From Albula goreensis (taxonomy: Eukaryota > Chordata > Actinopteri > Albuliformes > Albulidae), in NCBI GenBank assembly GCA_022829145.1, contig CM040741.1, forward strand, positions 52,236,180-52,300,179: 64,000 nucleotides of DNA, written 5' to 3'. Positions 1 to 12,609 of the stretch are shown piece by piece; positions within the stretch are counted from its first letter, which is position 1, and each line of letters begins with the position of its first letter. The notes below the pieces were generated by a model. It was not told where the DNA came from, did not search any database, and saw nothing but the letters and a program-made list of their open reading frames with translations. The translations under genes and the position numbers were made by a program.

Positions 1-14
1 CTGAATAGAGTTGA

Positions 15-71
15 CTTACTTATTTTTATTTACTATTTATTTATTGATTGATTTATTTATTTATTTATTTA
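15..71. repeat. (TTTA)n simple repeat, probably a SINE tail
   Basis: Imperfect TTTA/TTGA tandem repeat. It lies directly beside the 3' end of the minus-strand SINE at 72-282, so read on the minus strand it is a TAAA-rich tail of the kind SINEs carry. It is probably part of that insertion rather than an independent microsatellite. Confidence 0.8.
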
Positions 72-282
72 TGATAGTCATTTAACTGATGCTTTTATCC
101 AAAGTGACCTACAGCTGATTGGGCTAACCAAGGGCCAATCCCCCCTGGGAGCAATGTGAGGTAAGGGCCATGCTCAAGGGTCCAACAGCAATGGTGCTCT
201 TGCTGTGGCTGGACTGGGGCTTGAACTACCAACCTCAAGGGTCCCAGTCATGTACCTTAGCCAGTAGGCTACAGGCTACCCC
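72..282 (-). mobile_element. tRNA-derived fish SINE, full-length-like, diverged
   Basis: Read on the minus strand this begins with a tRNA-like head. It has an A-box-like word (TAGCCTACTGGCTA) and a B-box-like word (AGTTCAAGCCC). Next comes the fish body 'cccttgagcatggccctta' and the tail 'ctttggataaaagcatc', which is the widespread fish SINE/LINE 3' motif. On the plus strand the tail reads 'gcttttatccaaagtgacc'. The body layout matches a very common fish repeat that I know by sequence but cannot assign to a named family. Many substitutions from the remembered consensus suggest an old insertion. The TTTA repeat at 15-71 is its likely tail. Confidence 0.8.
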
Positions 283-289
283 AAGTACT

Positions 290-3120
290 TTGGTGTACAC
301 AAAAGTTTTACACAAAAAAACACAAGGAGACTTCCCTTGTGTTTTGTCTGAGCAGAACTGGCCAATAGTGAGGTGCTCCCCATGTTGTATCCTGCTGAAG
401 TCAAACTGCAGACTGCCCATAGAGCAGTGACAGGAGGAATATAGCTCCTCCATCAAAGTGTGGTATATCACTGCTGTGTTCCAACTGTGGGCAACTCCAA
501 AATTGCACACTCGTCACAGTGGATGTCAGTCACCAATCTCTGCTCTTTCAGTGGTGCAGCTACCCTTTCTCTGGCCTTTCCCTATCCTCTGGCCAGGCTT
601 ACATAAAGGTAAAAACCAAAATTGATTGGATTCAGCCCATGGGTGTCACACACTGCAGCATATTTAATATAGCTTTATGGACATGCTGCACATGTGACAT
701 GAAATATCCAATGGCACTTTTTGCAAAGTGTAGGGGGTGCCCTAACCAAATTCATGGATTTCCTTGCCAACCCATAATGCACATCCAGCTCAGATTTTTT
801 TGGTATATATAAACCAATGTCTGTGGTGAAGTTGTACTGTAATATTTGACCTTGTCTTTATCATATTGCTTTCTATGCACATATACATCCCTCTTGTCAA
901 ATAATCCACTAATGACACCGGTGACTTAATTAGTTACCTTATTTGAGGGTCTGATCCACTCTCAGCATAACCATAAGAAGATAATTTAATGATGTGGGTA
1001 CATATGCTATTGTATAATGAATGCATAGCCCTCATAGCATTACAGTGAGTGTAGATATGGATGCAGAACAGAATCAACAACATATGCAAATAAGTTATGC
1101 AAAGGACTGTGAGAGTTTGAGTTGGCATGACTGCAAATGACTTGTTATGGAAATTCATGCTGAACACATGTTCACTGTAGATGGAAGTCTTTGTTTATAT
1201 TACCTGACAAGATTTAACTTATTAATAACATTTACATATACCAGAAGTCACTGTGCCTGTACTATAAGAATTCAGTGAGCATTGGAGTTCTCAGTCACAG
1301 ATGGCATGGATATAAAGTTATTGTGCTCTCAAAGAAAATTTCAGTGGATTGCTTTGTAAGGCAACGGACAATCTGCATTGCCTTACAAGCCTGCCCCTTT
1401 GATAATTTCCCCTTTTTACTGCTACAGCAAATGTTCTAGCCATCTTTTTCATTTTATTACATGTACTATGGACAATGTGCTTCCCTAGTCCTGATATGTA
1501 TTATGCATCTGCAGGCATATATGCTCTGTTGTAGTACTAAGGCTGCCACTGGAAGCAACTACATTGTCAAGAATTCCCCTGTAAGTGTGGATTTAATTGA
1601 TTGATGTGACGCCAGTGATAGCACTCTCTCAGTGACTGATGTACTCCATAAAATTTTAGGCAATGGACTTTAAATTCAGCTTGGTAACAACAAGAGTAAA
1701 CTGTGGAGCAGCAGTGGAATGCAGGTAAGATGAACAGACCGGTAGAAGGAATCTATCTGAGACTGAGTCCCGTGATCAAACCTTAAAACTGGTGTGCTGT
1801 TAGAGGGCCTAATTCAGACCTGCGCTTAAGTACTTTTTCCGCATAACTTATCATTGCGAGAATGGGAGACCTATGCAGAAAATGCACTTAAACGCTGGTC
1901 CATAGCGTTTATACTAAATCTCATGAAAAGCACAGATAACACATGTTTTTAATGGTAACATCCAATGTTGTTATGTTGATATTAACCTTATGTGTTTTAT
2001 TTTCTGAATCATTTTGATTTATTTTGTAAATCCTTTGAACATGATTTTCTTTAACATGTGAACACTAGCATTGATTTTGAATGGAGTTTTTTCAAGTATA
2101 TACTGGTAAACATTTAGTGGTTCCTTAACATAATTTAGATATGTATAATTTGCTAGGCAGGCAGATGAGGAAGTGTATTTTTACAGTACATGACTTGCAT
2201 TTCCATAACTTGGTCCACACTTTTTCTGTTTTAAAATTATTGTCACTGTGACATTATTGCAGATTCACCATGATGTCTGTTTGCCTAGTGTAGTAAATAT
2301 GTTTTAATTTAAAGTTTAATCATGATTATTATAGATGGAGGGGTGGTAATGAAATGCTAACATAATAACTAACAGATGAAATTAAGTGCATTAAGAAGGA
2401 AATTAAGAAGGAACAAATTAATTATTTTTTGCTTGAGAATATAACCTTATAAATTCATTGTGATGCACATGAATGATTGGTATTCATGGAATAATATGAA
2501 TGCTTAAAATACAGAAAAAGGACTGTACATGTACCATATTTCCTCCAGCACCTTTAAGAAACAACTCACAAGAGAAAATTCTGACTCAGGGAATATGATT
2601 GAAAAGGTCATGTGAAGATATTTAATTCCCCTGGGGCTACACATTATACTCCATTAGTAAGGTTGTAACATATATATATGTTTATATAGTGTATAGTGTA
2701 AAATGTGTTCATGGTGATAATTGTAGTTCATGTTTACAAGACATGCAGCACTATTATGGTAACTTATTGAAAACCTTAGACCAATATATCACCTGTTTTG
2801 CTCATTTTGAGTCAATTTGCCAAACGTTCCCTACAGTTGAATGCATAATACATGATAAATATATTATATATTGTCATTTACTTCATGTGGAATAGATTAA
2901 AGATCTTCAAGTTCAGTTGAGATCATTTCTCTCTCAGAAGAGCTCTGTCTTCATGTTGAAAAAAATAAATGCAACACCAAAAATAAATGGGACACCTCAG
3001 AGCAACACTTTATCAAGTAGCATGACTAAGAAACCTGGAACAATTCTGTTCTATTCCAGCATGAATATATACAGTATATCAGAAATAGGATCTAAGGAAG
3101 CATGTTGCATTAGACACTGA
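290..3120. other. AT-rich non-coding DNA, nothing recognised
   Basis: No supported exon or repeat seen. Short open frames occur (for example 170-430, and 934-1167 on the minus strand) but show no codon structure. A slightly more CpG-rich patch at 1805-1920 contains 'gcctaattcagacctgcgc', which has the feel of an old MITE end. I could not find a matching terminus. Confidence 0.6.
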
Positions 3121-3129
3121 AAGGTCAAT

Positions 3130-3430
3130 TGTTTTCTCTGTATTAGATTCTTTTCTTTGAGATGTGTGCATTCAGTATTGGAACAAGATACCAATCTTCA
3201 GAAAATAAAGGGATTGCACTGGAAACCAGTTTCCTGCTCTGACTACCTGTCTGTCAATGGCACAGATATGAATACGAAGCAGAAAAATGATATCATAAGT
3301 GAGTCACTTAATATGGCCAGTGATATCAGCAGGATGAGGCAGGGCACAGCTGCAGTGATTTGCAGCTGATGCTCAGTCCAGTGTCATTATTCACTATTTC
3401 ACAATAAGTTATGTTTTATTGTCTCTGTCT
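3130..3430. promoter_or_regulatory. Weak conserved-element candidate
   Basis: A GC-balanced, repeat-free stretch inside AT-rich surroundings, with a GAGTCAC word near 3302 and ATATCAGCAGGATGAGGCAG near 3323. A 70-codon open frame runs through it, without splice-site framing or recognisable protein. It could be a distal regulatory element or simply unique sequence. Confidence 0.2.
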
Positions 3431-3439
3431 TTGTATTAA

Positions 3440-4725
3440 GCATTTACTAATATAAGGCATTCAATTAAACATAAAAAGGCCAAAGTCTTAAGCTGTTGTT
3501 ATCTACCATCTTTGAGATTGAGATCACAATTGTAAGAAGTACACAATTACAGACAAGTGAAATAGTGAATTTGCATCAACATGAATAAATATTGTGACAG
3601 TTGACAGTTGTTTTCATCATTGCATTACACATGCAGTTCAATACAATGTGCTGTAATAACAATGTAAACAATACTAATATGTGACCTGTTAGCATTGTTA
3701 AACTGTCGTACATACTACCATATAATTGTTTGAAAGTATACACTACACTCAAGCACTTGTATTTCCACAGGCTGACTGGGAGTGTGTTTTTGGGATGCAG
3801 AATACATAATGTAGGTTTCAGATATATCAGATGTGTTTTTGCATTGCAATGTGCTCAAAGCAAAACAGAATACAGGCATTTTGTTGGTAAATTTAAGGGG
3901 AATGAAATCTTTAGTGCTCACCCCCCTTAAACTAACCAAAGCTTGTAGCTTAATTTTCTAAAACTGCTGTAATATATTGAACAGTGAGTGTTTTGGAAAA
4001 GAGGAAACACCCGATGTGCATGTAAAATGCTGGTCTGTTTTGGAATTAAAAAGGCAACGGAAAATGGCAACGACAACTATTTTCTCCAAATCTGTTTCGG
4101 AGAAGGAGGCCACTGTTTTCAGACTGAAGACTTCCAGAAAAGGCTATAATCTGAGAGTACTGCTATGGTGCAGTCATCCATAAAAGTATTTTCAGACCAG
4201 TTTAATAACTGGACTTATTACAAAATGTTACTGTCACTACTCACCCATCATTGATAATAATTTTTTTTTTATTCATAGATCAGGTAGTTAAATTTTAGTT
4301 AAATTTTAAATGTAGTCCTTTTCCTTTTTTAAGACTGCTTGCAAAGGAATAACTAAGATTATACAAGTCTGTTAAAAAAGTTTGATCTCTAATGATTATG
4401 ACCTTTACAATATATCTTCACAGCTTGGCTGAAGAATAACCTATGGGTTTACTGGTATGTACTATTTAGATAGTATCGTAAGAGGAAAAAATATGTCATA
4501 AACTTTAAACAAACTCCACCAATTATGCTGTTAAGGCACAAGCTGCTGCATCAGTATTGCTCTATTATACAATGGCTGTAATTGCCACAGCATTATAATC
4601 TAACATTAAAACGTTTAAATTCACAAGTGATGTGAATGCAGTAGAAACCCATCTGAAAAATTACAGAATCAGAGCCTGTATGCATGGAATTGTAATTAAT
4701 TCCATACTTGAAAATTCAATTTAAG
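3440..4725. other. AT-rich non-coding DNA, nothing recognised
   Basis: Unique, AT-rich sequence with homopolymer A/T runs. I saw no exon, repeat family or motif cluster. Confidence 0.6.
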
Positions 4726-4730
4726 GGTTG

Positions 4731-4815
4731 GCTGTTGTTGTTGTATCCTTTAGCAAGGAAACTGACCTCAAATGCTCCAGTACATATTCCACTTTATAAA
4801 TAAATGAACATTTAG
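4731..4815 (+). mobile_element. Fragment of a tRNA-derived fish SINE (3' part)
   Basis: The text 'gttgttgtatcctttagcaa' followed by 'aatgctccagtacatattcc' and 'ataaataaatgaac' follows the body and tail of a common fish tRNA-SINE (remembered form: gttgtacccttgagcaaggt, then ttgctccagtaaatatccag, then tataaatgg). The tRNA-like head is not visible upstream, so this is a 5'-truncated or badly decayed copy. The same body pattern recurs at 38023-38172. Confidence 0.55.
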
Positions 4816-5169
4816 AAATGCAAATTGGACACATTTTCCAAGATAAGAGCATCTGGTAAAATAATCAACAGCAAAAATATGTATTATTCATTTTATCATT
4901 ATGATAATTGTCTCTTGAATGGCAAAACTATTCTACCTAATGTTTTCAGTGAAAAACACTCAAAAAACATCTCTTATCCCTGTACATCAGGGACCTTGAA
5001 CTTTGTCTCCATTCTTTTCTTTCTCATTTTGTCAATCATGTTTATGAAGTGAAGCATGGTTCAAGCACAATAACATTTTAATTAATCTGCCTCAGTGGTG
5101 CAGAGCATATTCACTAACTGCCCTATCAATGCTGGTCAGTTGCTAAAATGTGACTGCTAAAATATATAA

Positions 5170-5170
<1 letters not shown>

Positions 5171-5252
<82 letters not shown>

Positions 5253-5261
5253 CATCTATCC

Positions 5262-5328
<67 letters not shown>
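5171..5328. repeat. (TATC)n microsatellite
   Basis: About 39 tandem tetranucleotide units, nearly perfect, with two or three TCCATC interruptions around 5250-5265. It is translated as an artefactual Ser-Ile-Tyr-Leu repeat in one frame. Confidence 0.98.
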
Positions 5329-5339
5329 ATTTAAACCAC

Positions 5340-6590
5340 ACCTCACAGTAACACTGTAAAATAACTTCATTTTGCACAACAGCCCCCCACCCCGCAATCA
5401 AAATGCACTTCATAAAGCCAGCAGAACCATTTCACACCATGAGGGATTGCTTATATCTAAGACAAATCCTTTTGGCAGAGCACAAAACAAATGTATTTCA
5501 CAGACATTGCAGTGTCATTGATAAATATGTTTACCAGCTATATGATGTTTTCAGACTTGCAAATATGAAGCTATGGTGACAAAGTGCAGTTAGAATGTGC
5601 AGCCCCTATTCTTTTTCACTATGTAAATTATGAGACATCTTCAAATAGCGATATCGGAATCTATGATATTGTAAACCAATGAATTTTTAAACATCCATAT
5701 GTGGCCATTCATCTTGTGAACCACGTCAAGCGCACACCACTTTCCTGACTAGTTTGATTTATACATAATCTCTTAGAGTTGTCGTAGTTCTCTGCACAAT
5801 CCATTCTGCTGGATTTTAGATATAGCAGCAACAATAACTGACATTAGAAAACACATTCAGCGACTAATGTGTATTAAGAATTCAAAATGAGTATACTCGT
5901 TCCACCCTCGGTTGGACGTTGATGTACCCCTGGCAAATTTTTAAAACTGCTGTGAACGTTATGAATAAATATGAGTGAATGAATGTATGCATGGCCCATT
6001 GGAGCCTGTAAGACATCAAGCATGTACCCTGTTCCTGCTGAATGGCTGCAGCTAAGTGGTTGTGACCTTGATTTGAGCTTCAGTGTGTGATCCCCTCGGA
6101 AAACAAAATTGCTCCTGAAGTGGTGATAGTGGGCCAGTAGGGGGTGGAGTTTCCTCTTGTCAAAACAATAGTCATGTCGTTGTAGTTGCTGTCTTATTTT
6201 TTTTCTGAACCAGTCCTCAAGGAAAAGAATATTTTTCAGCAAATCTAGGGACAAGTTTTATTCAATTAAACCAGGTTTTCTTTCACAGTGAAGAACATGA
6301 GTCTGTAGAAAATGCAAATAATTACATCACAAACTATTTGCAGGATGTGATTGAAGGTGCATGTCTCGTGTACGGGGCGCTAAGTTAATCATTTCAGCTT
6401 GTTAAATAACTGATCTAGGTTTACTATCTACACCAAACCCAGCCCCACATCGAAAGCTGTTTGTTGATGTTGATTCTGGCATTCTTGTGGGAGAGTAAAA
6501 TACATTTCCTCGATAGGTTTATGCTGCATTCATAGGATGCATTTATGCAAAGAAACAGTATGGGAGTAACTAACTTTGCTGTCTCTCACC
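5340..6590. other. Unique non-coding DNA with one CTCF-like site
   Basis: No exon recognised. A 126-codon minus-strand frame (5874-6254) covers part of it, without splice framing or a recognisable product. The block 5900-6250 is less AT-rich and includes the CTCF-like word listed separately. Confidence 0.5.
6134..6147 (+). promoter_or_regulatory. CTCF-like motif (forward)
   Basis: CCAGTAGGGGGTGG matches the vertebrate CTCF core CCASYAGRKGGCRS at 13 of 14 positions (T in place of C at position 12). A reverse-strand CTCF-like word lies at 41927, which would make a convergent pair. Sequence match only; occupancy is unknown. Confidence 0.4.
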
Positions 6591-6599
6591 ACAGGAACA

Positions 6600-7050
6600 C
6601 AAATCGAGTGACATGTGCAGAGTAAATAAATTGCCATGTTCTCGTTCTCTCAGTCTCTCTCTCTTATGATTCATAGCATGTTCCAAAGTCAGTCATGCCT
6701 CCTTTAATTAGCATTAATTGATGAAAGGGAGATAAGCTGGCATCTGGCAGGGAAATATCACACCTCTTTATCCTCGGTGGGTATTCGTCGAGAAAGGGGT
6801 GATGAGCTGGAGAAGCTGTCGCCGGGGAACAGCAGACGGCCGTGAACAGGAGCGCGTGGGTGGAGCTGTCCACTGCCACAGAGCTGAAAATGAAGAGGGG
6901 CCATTTCGATCTAAACGAGGCACTTCAATCTTGCCTGCTGTGCTTGCAAGAGTCACAATCTTCTTAACTTCCGGCATATTAATTTTACTTCTTCCAAACC
7001 AGCCTTTCCCCCATGCTATTTTCTTCAATAACTTTCCAGAATGATGCTGC
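6600..7050. promoter_or_regulatory. Candidate conserved non-coding element (enhancer-like)
   Basis: A repeat-free, GC-balanced island in AT-rich flanks. Its core has clustered homeodomain words: TTTAATTAGCATTAATTGAT starting near 6703 (TAATTA at 6705-6710, ATTAAT from 6713), then GATAA and TATCAC, then a CpG-containing stretch (6780-6860). Dense TAAT words followed by a CpG-bearing segment are typical of fish developmental enhancers. Overlapping open frames on both strands carry no recognisable protein. Conservation is inferred from texture, not measured. Confidence 0.45.
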
Positions 7051-7059
7051 ACAAGAGCC

Positions 7060-8210
7060 CTGTAGTTTATTGTCAGGTTACAGCTATTTGTTTAGTACTA
7101 TACAGTTGTCCTCTAGTAGGCTTCATGTAGGTTATCATGGCAGCAGTGACACTGTAGTATATGTTTAGGCATGCCATTCAGAGTTTTCAATTAAATTCCT
7201 AGGTAGTGCACTACTCAAACCTGCAGAATATAGTTCACCTGAATTGATTCTGTAACTATCTATGATTGTAATGGATAGTATATTATCATTTAAAAAGTGA
7301 AAGATGCAATGGGCAAGGGCTCCAATGAAATATTTAAATTTAAAACAAGCTGATCCTAAACTTAGGCAATTTAGCCAACTGTCATTATACTGGTTCTGAA
7401 GGTAGAGGTCATTCAAATAAATTGCATCATAGTGCAAGATTGGTGGCACTTCCTTCACTTTGAATTAAAAAAAAAAAAACAAACATAAGATGTTTCAGCA
7501 GTTGGCTGATTATGCCTAAATTCTCCAGTGAACAATTTCAATATTTTGTTTCCATTAAAAGCAATCAGACATAATAACAAACCTGGGTAGTGTGGATTGT
7601 TGCACAGACTCAACATTCTTGCATGGTAAAAAAGTTAAAGCCAGTATTAATTTATTTAAAGACAGCATGCTATTGCTTTAAATGATGATCATATGATTTC
7701 ATACAGCCTATACAACTGTCTGTATTTAATATTTGCCTTTTGATGTATTCTTTATAATGTACAGCCTATAGTTTATAAGTGTACTGTAAATATGCATTGG
7801 TCCTTAATTGTATTTTATGTTTTTGCCCTTCAAAATGCCTTTAACTATGTGTTATTTAAAATACTTAAAAGTAATCAAGCTAACTATGACTGTACTCTCT
7901 TGCTCTTGATTGGCAAGTTATTTTGTGTTTTATACCATGCACTGCGGTTAATGCTACTTATTTGTCTAAAAGACCTTTTCCCTTTTCAAAATATCAGCTA
8001 CTATTTGTTATCAATGTGGTCAGTCTGTTTTATCTAGTGACTTTTATATAGAGTATTTTAATAATATGTCAAGCTTAACTTGACATCAAATAAATGAAAA
8101 CAAATATATTCTGCTGATTTGAGCTTTTTTTTCCAAGTTTTGAAACTTTATCTATTTTTTATGGCAAACTCCCACTGTCTGCTGTACATGTCTGCCCCAG
8201 CATTTTGATT
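7060..8210. other. AT-rich non-coding DNA, nothing recognised
   Basis: Very AT-rich, with poly-A and poly-T tracts (for example 7467-7479). No exon, repeat family or motif cluster seen. Confidence 0.65.
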
Positions 8211-8219
8211 AATTTGTTT

Positions 8220-8700
8220 TGATCAGGGGACGCTTAGAGAGGTGAATTCTGCGAAGGATATGGGTCAGAGTATTCTTCCAGAACATTAACTTGTGTGGAG
8301 ATGACATTGTACCCGCATTTATCAAATTCTTCTTTCATGCAGAACAGAGCTCTGCATACCAGCTGCACTGAAGGAGCCCAACCGAGCTGACCAATATGGG
8401 CAGGCTTAATCCTGATCTCTCCCTCTCATTGACATACACTGATCTGACACTTCACTGGACCCAAGCAGAAATATGGCAAGTAAGCATTTTATTCAAAGTG
8501 ATCTGCAAAGTGACCTTTCAGAAGGGGGAAATTACATGTTGGACAGAAGCTGAGCATGGGAGATGCCACCATACCCCTGAGCAGACTGCATTTTCAGAGC
8601 CTTCATGTCCACCATACTTCCAGGGGTCCATGGTGAGTGAATTTCAAGTGGTCTGTGAATTATCTCACTATTTCCCAATATTCTCCTATTTTGGAAATAG
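8220..8700. promoter_or_regulatory. Candidate conserved non-coding element
   Basis: GC-balanced and repeat-free. It contains a bicoid-class word (TTAATCC, about 8406), GAGCTGACC and CAGCTG words. A 102-codon plus-strand open frame (8396-8704) is present, and 'caagtaagc' near 8478 resembles a splice donor, but no credible upstream acceptor or known protein was found. I favour regulatory sequence over exon. Confidence 0.3.
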
Positions 8701-8709
8701 CTAAAATGC

Positions 8710-9530
8710 ACAGTCATGGTTTTAACACATGAACAACATTACATCAGCAAATAGGTCCGTGCTTTTGGCAGATGCCACTTTACATCATGAATGTATAATA
8801 GGATTATACATGTGGTTTGGGGGTTTCAATATGAGGTTACATCTATATGGTAGGATACAGTGGTTTTAGTCAGTCAGTCAATCACTTTGTTAGGAAATAC
8901 ATACAAATGCACCACTTTGTAACATTCATGAAAACCTTCCGTGGCTATACTTTTCTTTTACTATTTAACCATGCCTCCAAAGTGTAAATCCGATGCAAGT
9001 GCTGGAAATAAATAAATATTCAACCCTATTATTAAGGTTTATTATTATTAATATTATTATTATGTAGTTTATTATTGTATTTACAATGTCTTCATGTATT
9101 TGGAAGTGTTTCTTAAGTGTTTTATATGCATAGAAAGGTAAAATATGTACTATATACCAAGACAAACATTTGACTAGCTGATGTATGAACCATATTTACC
9201 TGTTCTGACTTACATACAAATTCAACTTCAAGACAGATTTAGGAACAGACGAGGGCAGGCTGTATACTATCGTCTCAACAGCAATGTGTATTTTAACATT
9301 GTGGACTGTTTTCTTTCTCATTTTCTATTAAATGTAATAATCATACTTTTATTAAAGTTGATAGACCATATCAAGCCATAAACTGTGTATTTTCATTCAT
9401 TTTTTAAACATTTTATTAGTTGAGCAATATACATTTTACTGTATTGAAATTGTTTTATTGTCTCAATTGTGTTGCATTGTTCATATATTCAGCTAAATAA
9501 AAACTACTGTCATAATTCACAATAGATAAT
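8710..9530. other. AT-rich non-coding DNA
   Basis: Contains a short TTA/ATT-rich simple stretch (about 9037-9080) and otherwise unique AT-rich sequence. The phrase 'ttggcagatgcc' near 8765 faintly recalls a fish SINE tail but is too short to call. Confidence 0.55.
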
Positions 9531-9539
9531 GGTGGTGCA

Positions 9540-9900
9540 CATTGAAATGACCTTTGCAGACACCTGAGTTTGAAGTGCAGAGGTTGCCTATTGACTTATG
9601 TCAGGAAGCCTCAGCAATATAGATTTTTTGGGATTATGTTACTATTGGGAGTGTTGGAACATTGATGCATGTTTGGCCGCACGGTATTATGTGAGTGGCA
9701 ACCTAATCTGCCAATCAGCCTGGGCAAACAATGCTGCTGTCCATGCCGCCAGCTCCACAGAATATCTAATGGGGCGGTGCACTGGGATGCGTGGGCCGGA
9801 GGATCACTTGTCTTTGATGTAAGGGGTTCAGAGGCATATAGCCCTCATCCCTGCAGTGAGAGAATGTACCATGGGGTGCTTTCACAAGGAAGATCTCTGA
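9540..9900. promoter_or_regulatory. Candidate conserved non-coding element
   Basis: GC-balanced island with CpGs (GGCCGCACGG, GGGCGGTGC, GGGCCGGAGG) and no repeats, ending at the CT microsatellite. Two overlapping plus-strand open frames (9598-9822, 9669-10031) cover it, but neither product is recognisable and neither is framed by splice sites. Confidence 0.3.
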
Positions 9901-9912
9901 TCACAGCACACG

Positions 9913-9936
9913 TCTCTCTCTCTCTCTCTCTCTCTC
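9913..9936. repeat. (CT)n microsatellite
   Basis: Twelve CT units, followed by a broken CACTCTCTC continuation. Confidence 0.95.
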
Positions 9937-10039
9937 ATACACTCTCTCTTTATTGCAGTTTGGTGAATTGGGCAAAGGGTGATGATGGGGAGAATAATTT
10001 CAAAACTTTGCCATCTGCGTTTGTGAAATAAAAAAAATA

Positions 10040-10950
10040 AAGTTCTCAAATGTGATTGTCAAGTAACAGTGGCATTATCTGAGAAAATAAAGCGAGGCTT
10101 TGAAACTTTAACTTCAAAGGCACTGAGTGTTTTAAGAGGAAAACAAAACCATAACCCATGGAAAATGTTTGGGTGGACACATCAATAATGTCTCCCACTA
10201 CATGATTTCACTAACTGCCTATGATAATCCCTTTTTCTCAATTCAGTTTTTCAACTAACTTTTCAAGTAATGTTGAAATGAACTGTAAACTTTAATGTTG
10301 AAATGTTGTTGCAAAAATAATTTTACAACTGATTATAAAGACAAATTGCAGGTATCTACATAATGAGTTTAACATCAACTTTTTTTTCGACTGGGTGTTG
10401 TTTCCCTGGGTGAAAATGATATAACTGACCTGTGGTTGTTCATCCGTTTTCCGTGCACTTTGAGGTTAGGTAAATGCATTGCACATTCAGTAGTGTCTGG
10501 CTGCAGACTCTATGGACATCACTTGTCAGCAACCTCAACAAGTTGCTCTGCCTTGGCCACTGATGCTCCAACCAAACAGATCTGTTTGTCAGCCCTCTAT
10601 CAAAGTCATTGAAGTTTCCTCTTTCCATGCTAGACCAGGGCACTGGGCCTGTCCATCGTTTTTCTCATTATACTTTCACTTTATGACATGGTATTTGCTT
10701 AATTAATACATGCACGGCACCTTTATTACAGTCTTGATTTTTCATGTATTTGCCCAGATATTTCCACTTTTTCTCACTTCCTGTGAACTGGATGTATATA
10801 TTTTAGTCTTCACAGAAAGGTTGAAAAGTTAAAATGTGTAGTTTGTAAGGGATGGAAAAGCTGGTTACATGCTAAAAAGTTAAATCACATTTGCCCACTG
10901 TTTGAAATTCTGCCGAGCACACAGATGACAAGTGGAAGATGAAAACAGAT
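10040..10950. other. Non-coding DNA, nothing recognised
   Basis: Unique AT-rich sequence. The patch 10500-10640 is slightly GC-richer, with short open frames on both strands, but has no supported feature. Confidence 0.55.
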
Positions 10951-10959
10951 CAGTGATGT

Positions 10960-11370
10960 CAGGTTGACGGGCATTTGGAATGACAGCTGCAAGAGTAATA
11001 GTGGTTTGAATGGTGAATATTATCTGCAAATCAGACACTGGAATGATACCTTTCCCCATGTTTTTCCCCTTGTAGGCTCTCTTTGTAGCTTATATGTCTC
11101 TCTTTCTCCCTCTCAGTGGGATCGAATAAAAATCTTGGTGACCTGCAATCATTTCCATTTCATACTTCCAACATGTTTCACAGATTGGGTCACATGGGGC
11201 CTCTTTGGTGTGCAACCAACCATTTGCCACGTCTGCTGTGGTTTTCACAGGAATCATCTGCTCCAGTTGTCTGGTCTCTGTTTATGTTTTTTTAGCCTTA
11301 AACCCAGTTCCAACCAACAAATGACTTGTTTTGGCAGGTCTCCTGTTATGAATTTGATTATTGCATTTAA
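10960..11370. promoter_or_regulatory. Candidate conserved non-coding element
   Basis: Repeat-free stretch covered by a 136-codon plus-strand open frame (10964-11374). The frame has many Cys, His and Phe codons and no recognisable domain, which fits a chance frame in pyrimidine-rich sequence. 'gggatcgaataaaaatcttg' and neighbouring unique words give it an enhancer-like texture. Protein-coding status cannot be excluded without homology search. Confidence 0.25.
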
Positions 11371-11519
11371 TTAGTTTCATGACTGTCCATAGAGGTCAGT
11401 AAAATTTAATAGGCTAATCTATGGATATTTTTAGTATCTTTAGCTAATTGGGTTTAATAAGCAAATGGTATGTTTTTCACTACATAACCAAGAACTGTGC
11501 TTTACAATACCCGACTGAC

Positions 11520-11810
11520 AGCATTTTACCATTGTAACCATAAGTGAATGATGCCACAACCTCCATGCTACACTAGCCTCCATCTATTCTGTTGCGCAGT
11601 TACCTGTTCTTCACAGGCATTACTATGTGATGGGGCAGAGGGGAGAAACCAGGTCATTATAGAGATTATTGTTGTTGATTACTGCCAGTGACTTAGTCAG
11701 ACATTTGGACCTGCATTGTGAGGACAGAGTTCTTCCAGATTTATCTCCTCTTTCAGCTGTATTAAACTACCATGCAAATATTCATGAGAAAACACATGAC
11801 AGGTTCAAGC
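11520..11810. promoter_or_regulatory. Candidate conserved element with POU octamer
   Basis: Unique GC-balanced block ending in ATGCAAATATTCATGAG (perfect octamer ATGCAAAT at 11772-11779), a composite recognised by POU-domain factors. Confidence 0.3.
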
Positions 11811-11819
11811 TGATATTGT

Positions 11820-12410
11820 GTTTGTAAAATCCATATATCTGCTTATATATGCATAAAAGTAAAACAGGGCCATTGTAAATATAGCACTTCATAGAGTAGA
11901 AGCTTTATTCATCCACTACCTAAAATTTCTTGATTTCTAAACAAGTATGATTTCAGTTTCATAATTTCCTTTTGTCTTACTAATTTCACCATTGTGTGCT
12001 GTTTTATATTAATGGTTATTATTGTTTTTTTCTCAGCACACCAAGAAATAAACATTGTTGATGTTTTCCCACCAGTGTGCCCATAAGATTTACTCCACAA
12101 ACATGAGCACACCTGGCAAGCTTGCTACTCTTGCAAACTTATCACTTCACCCTCTCCCATCCCTGGCACACCTTCTGTCTCTCTGCCTGTGCTGGTATCA
12201 TTGTAGCTCCCCCCTACACCATCATCCCCTGGACTGCCCATGTCCTCCACCACCTTCAGTGTATGTGTGCTTGTGAAGGCGTTACTGAGGGCTGCATGTA
12301 TACATTCTGTGAGGGCCCCTGTCTACCCTTGACCAAATGAATTCCAAGCACAAACAAACCCGAGATGGACCAAACACACAAACAGGCATACAGAAGACAA
12401 AGTTCTCTAA
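11820..12410. other. Non-coding DNA, nothing recognised
   Basis: AT-rich, then a C-rich stretch (about 12140-12330) in which several short frames overlap. No supported feature. Confidence 0.5.
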
Positions 12411-12419
12411 CAATGGTTT

Positions 12420-12600
12420 ACAACAAGAAATGGGCGGGACAGAGCTGACATCATCAGTGATTTTGCATAATATGATGGGGATCCGCAAATGGAGCAACAC
12501 TGGAGCGGCCGGGAGGAGAGCAGATGGTGAAGATGGGAAAATGGAGACAATTGATGATTGACTGCTTGATGGATGAAAGCATGAACATATACACAGACAG
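12420..12600. promoter_or_regulatory. Candidate conserved non-coding element
   Basis: Short repeat-free block with TGACATCATCAGTGATTTTG (bZIP/AP-1-like), TGGAGCGGCCGGGAG and ATTGATGATTGA (homeodomain cofactor-like) words. Confidence 0.3.
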
Positions 12601-12609
12601 CATGTATAT

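Noticed and set aside
72-282. tRNA gene on the minus strand
   Set aside because: A- and B-box-like words are present, but the head does not fold into a clean tRNA and is joined to a SINE body and tail.
5874-6254. 126-codon minus-strand frame
   Set aside because: No recognisable motif, and the peptide composition looks random.
10964-11374. 136-codon plus-strand frame
   Set aside because: Cys/His/Phe-rich chance frame in pyrimidine-rich DNA, without splice framing.
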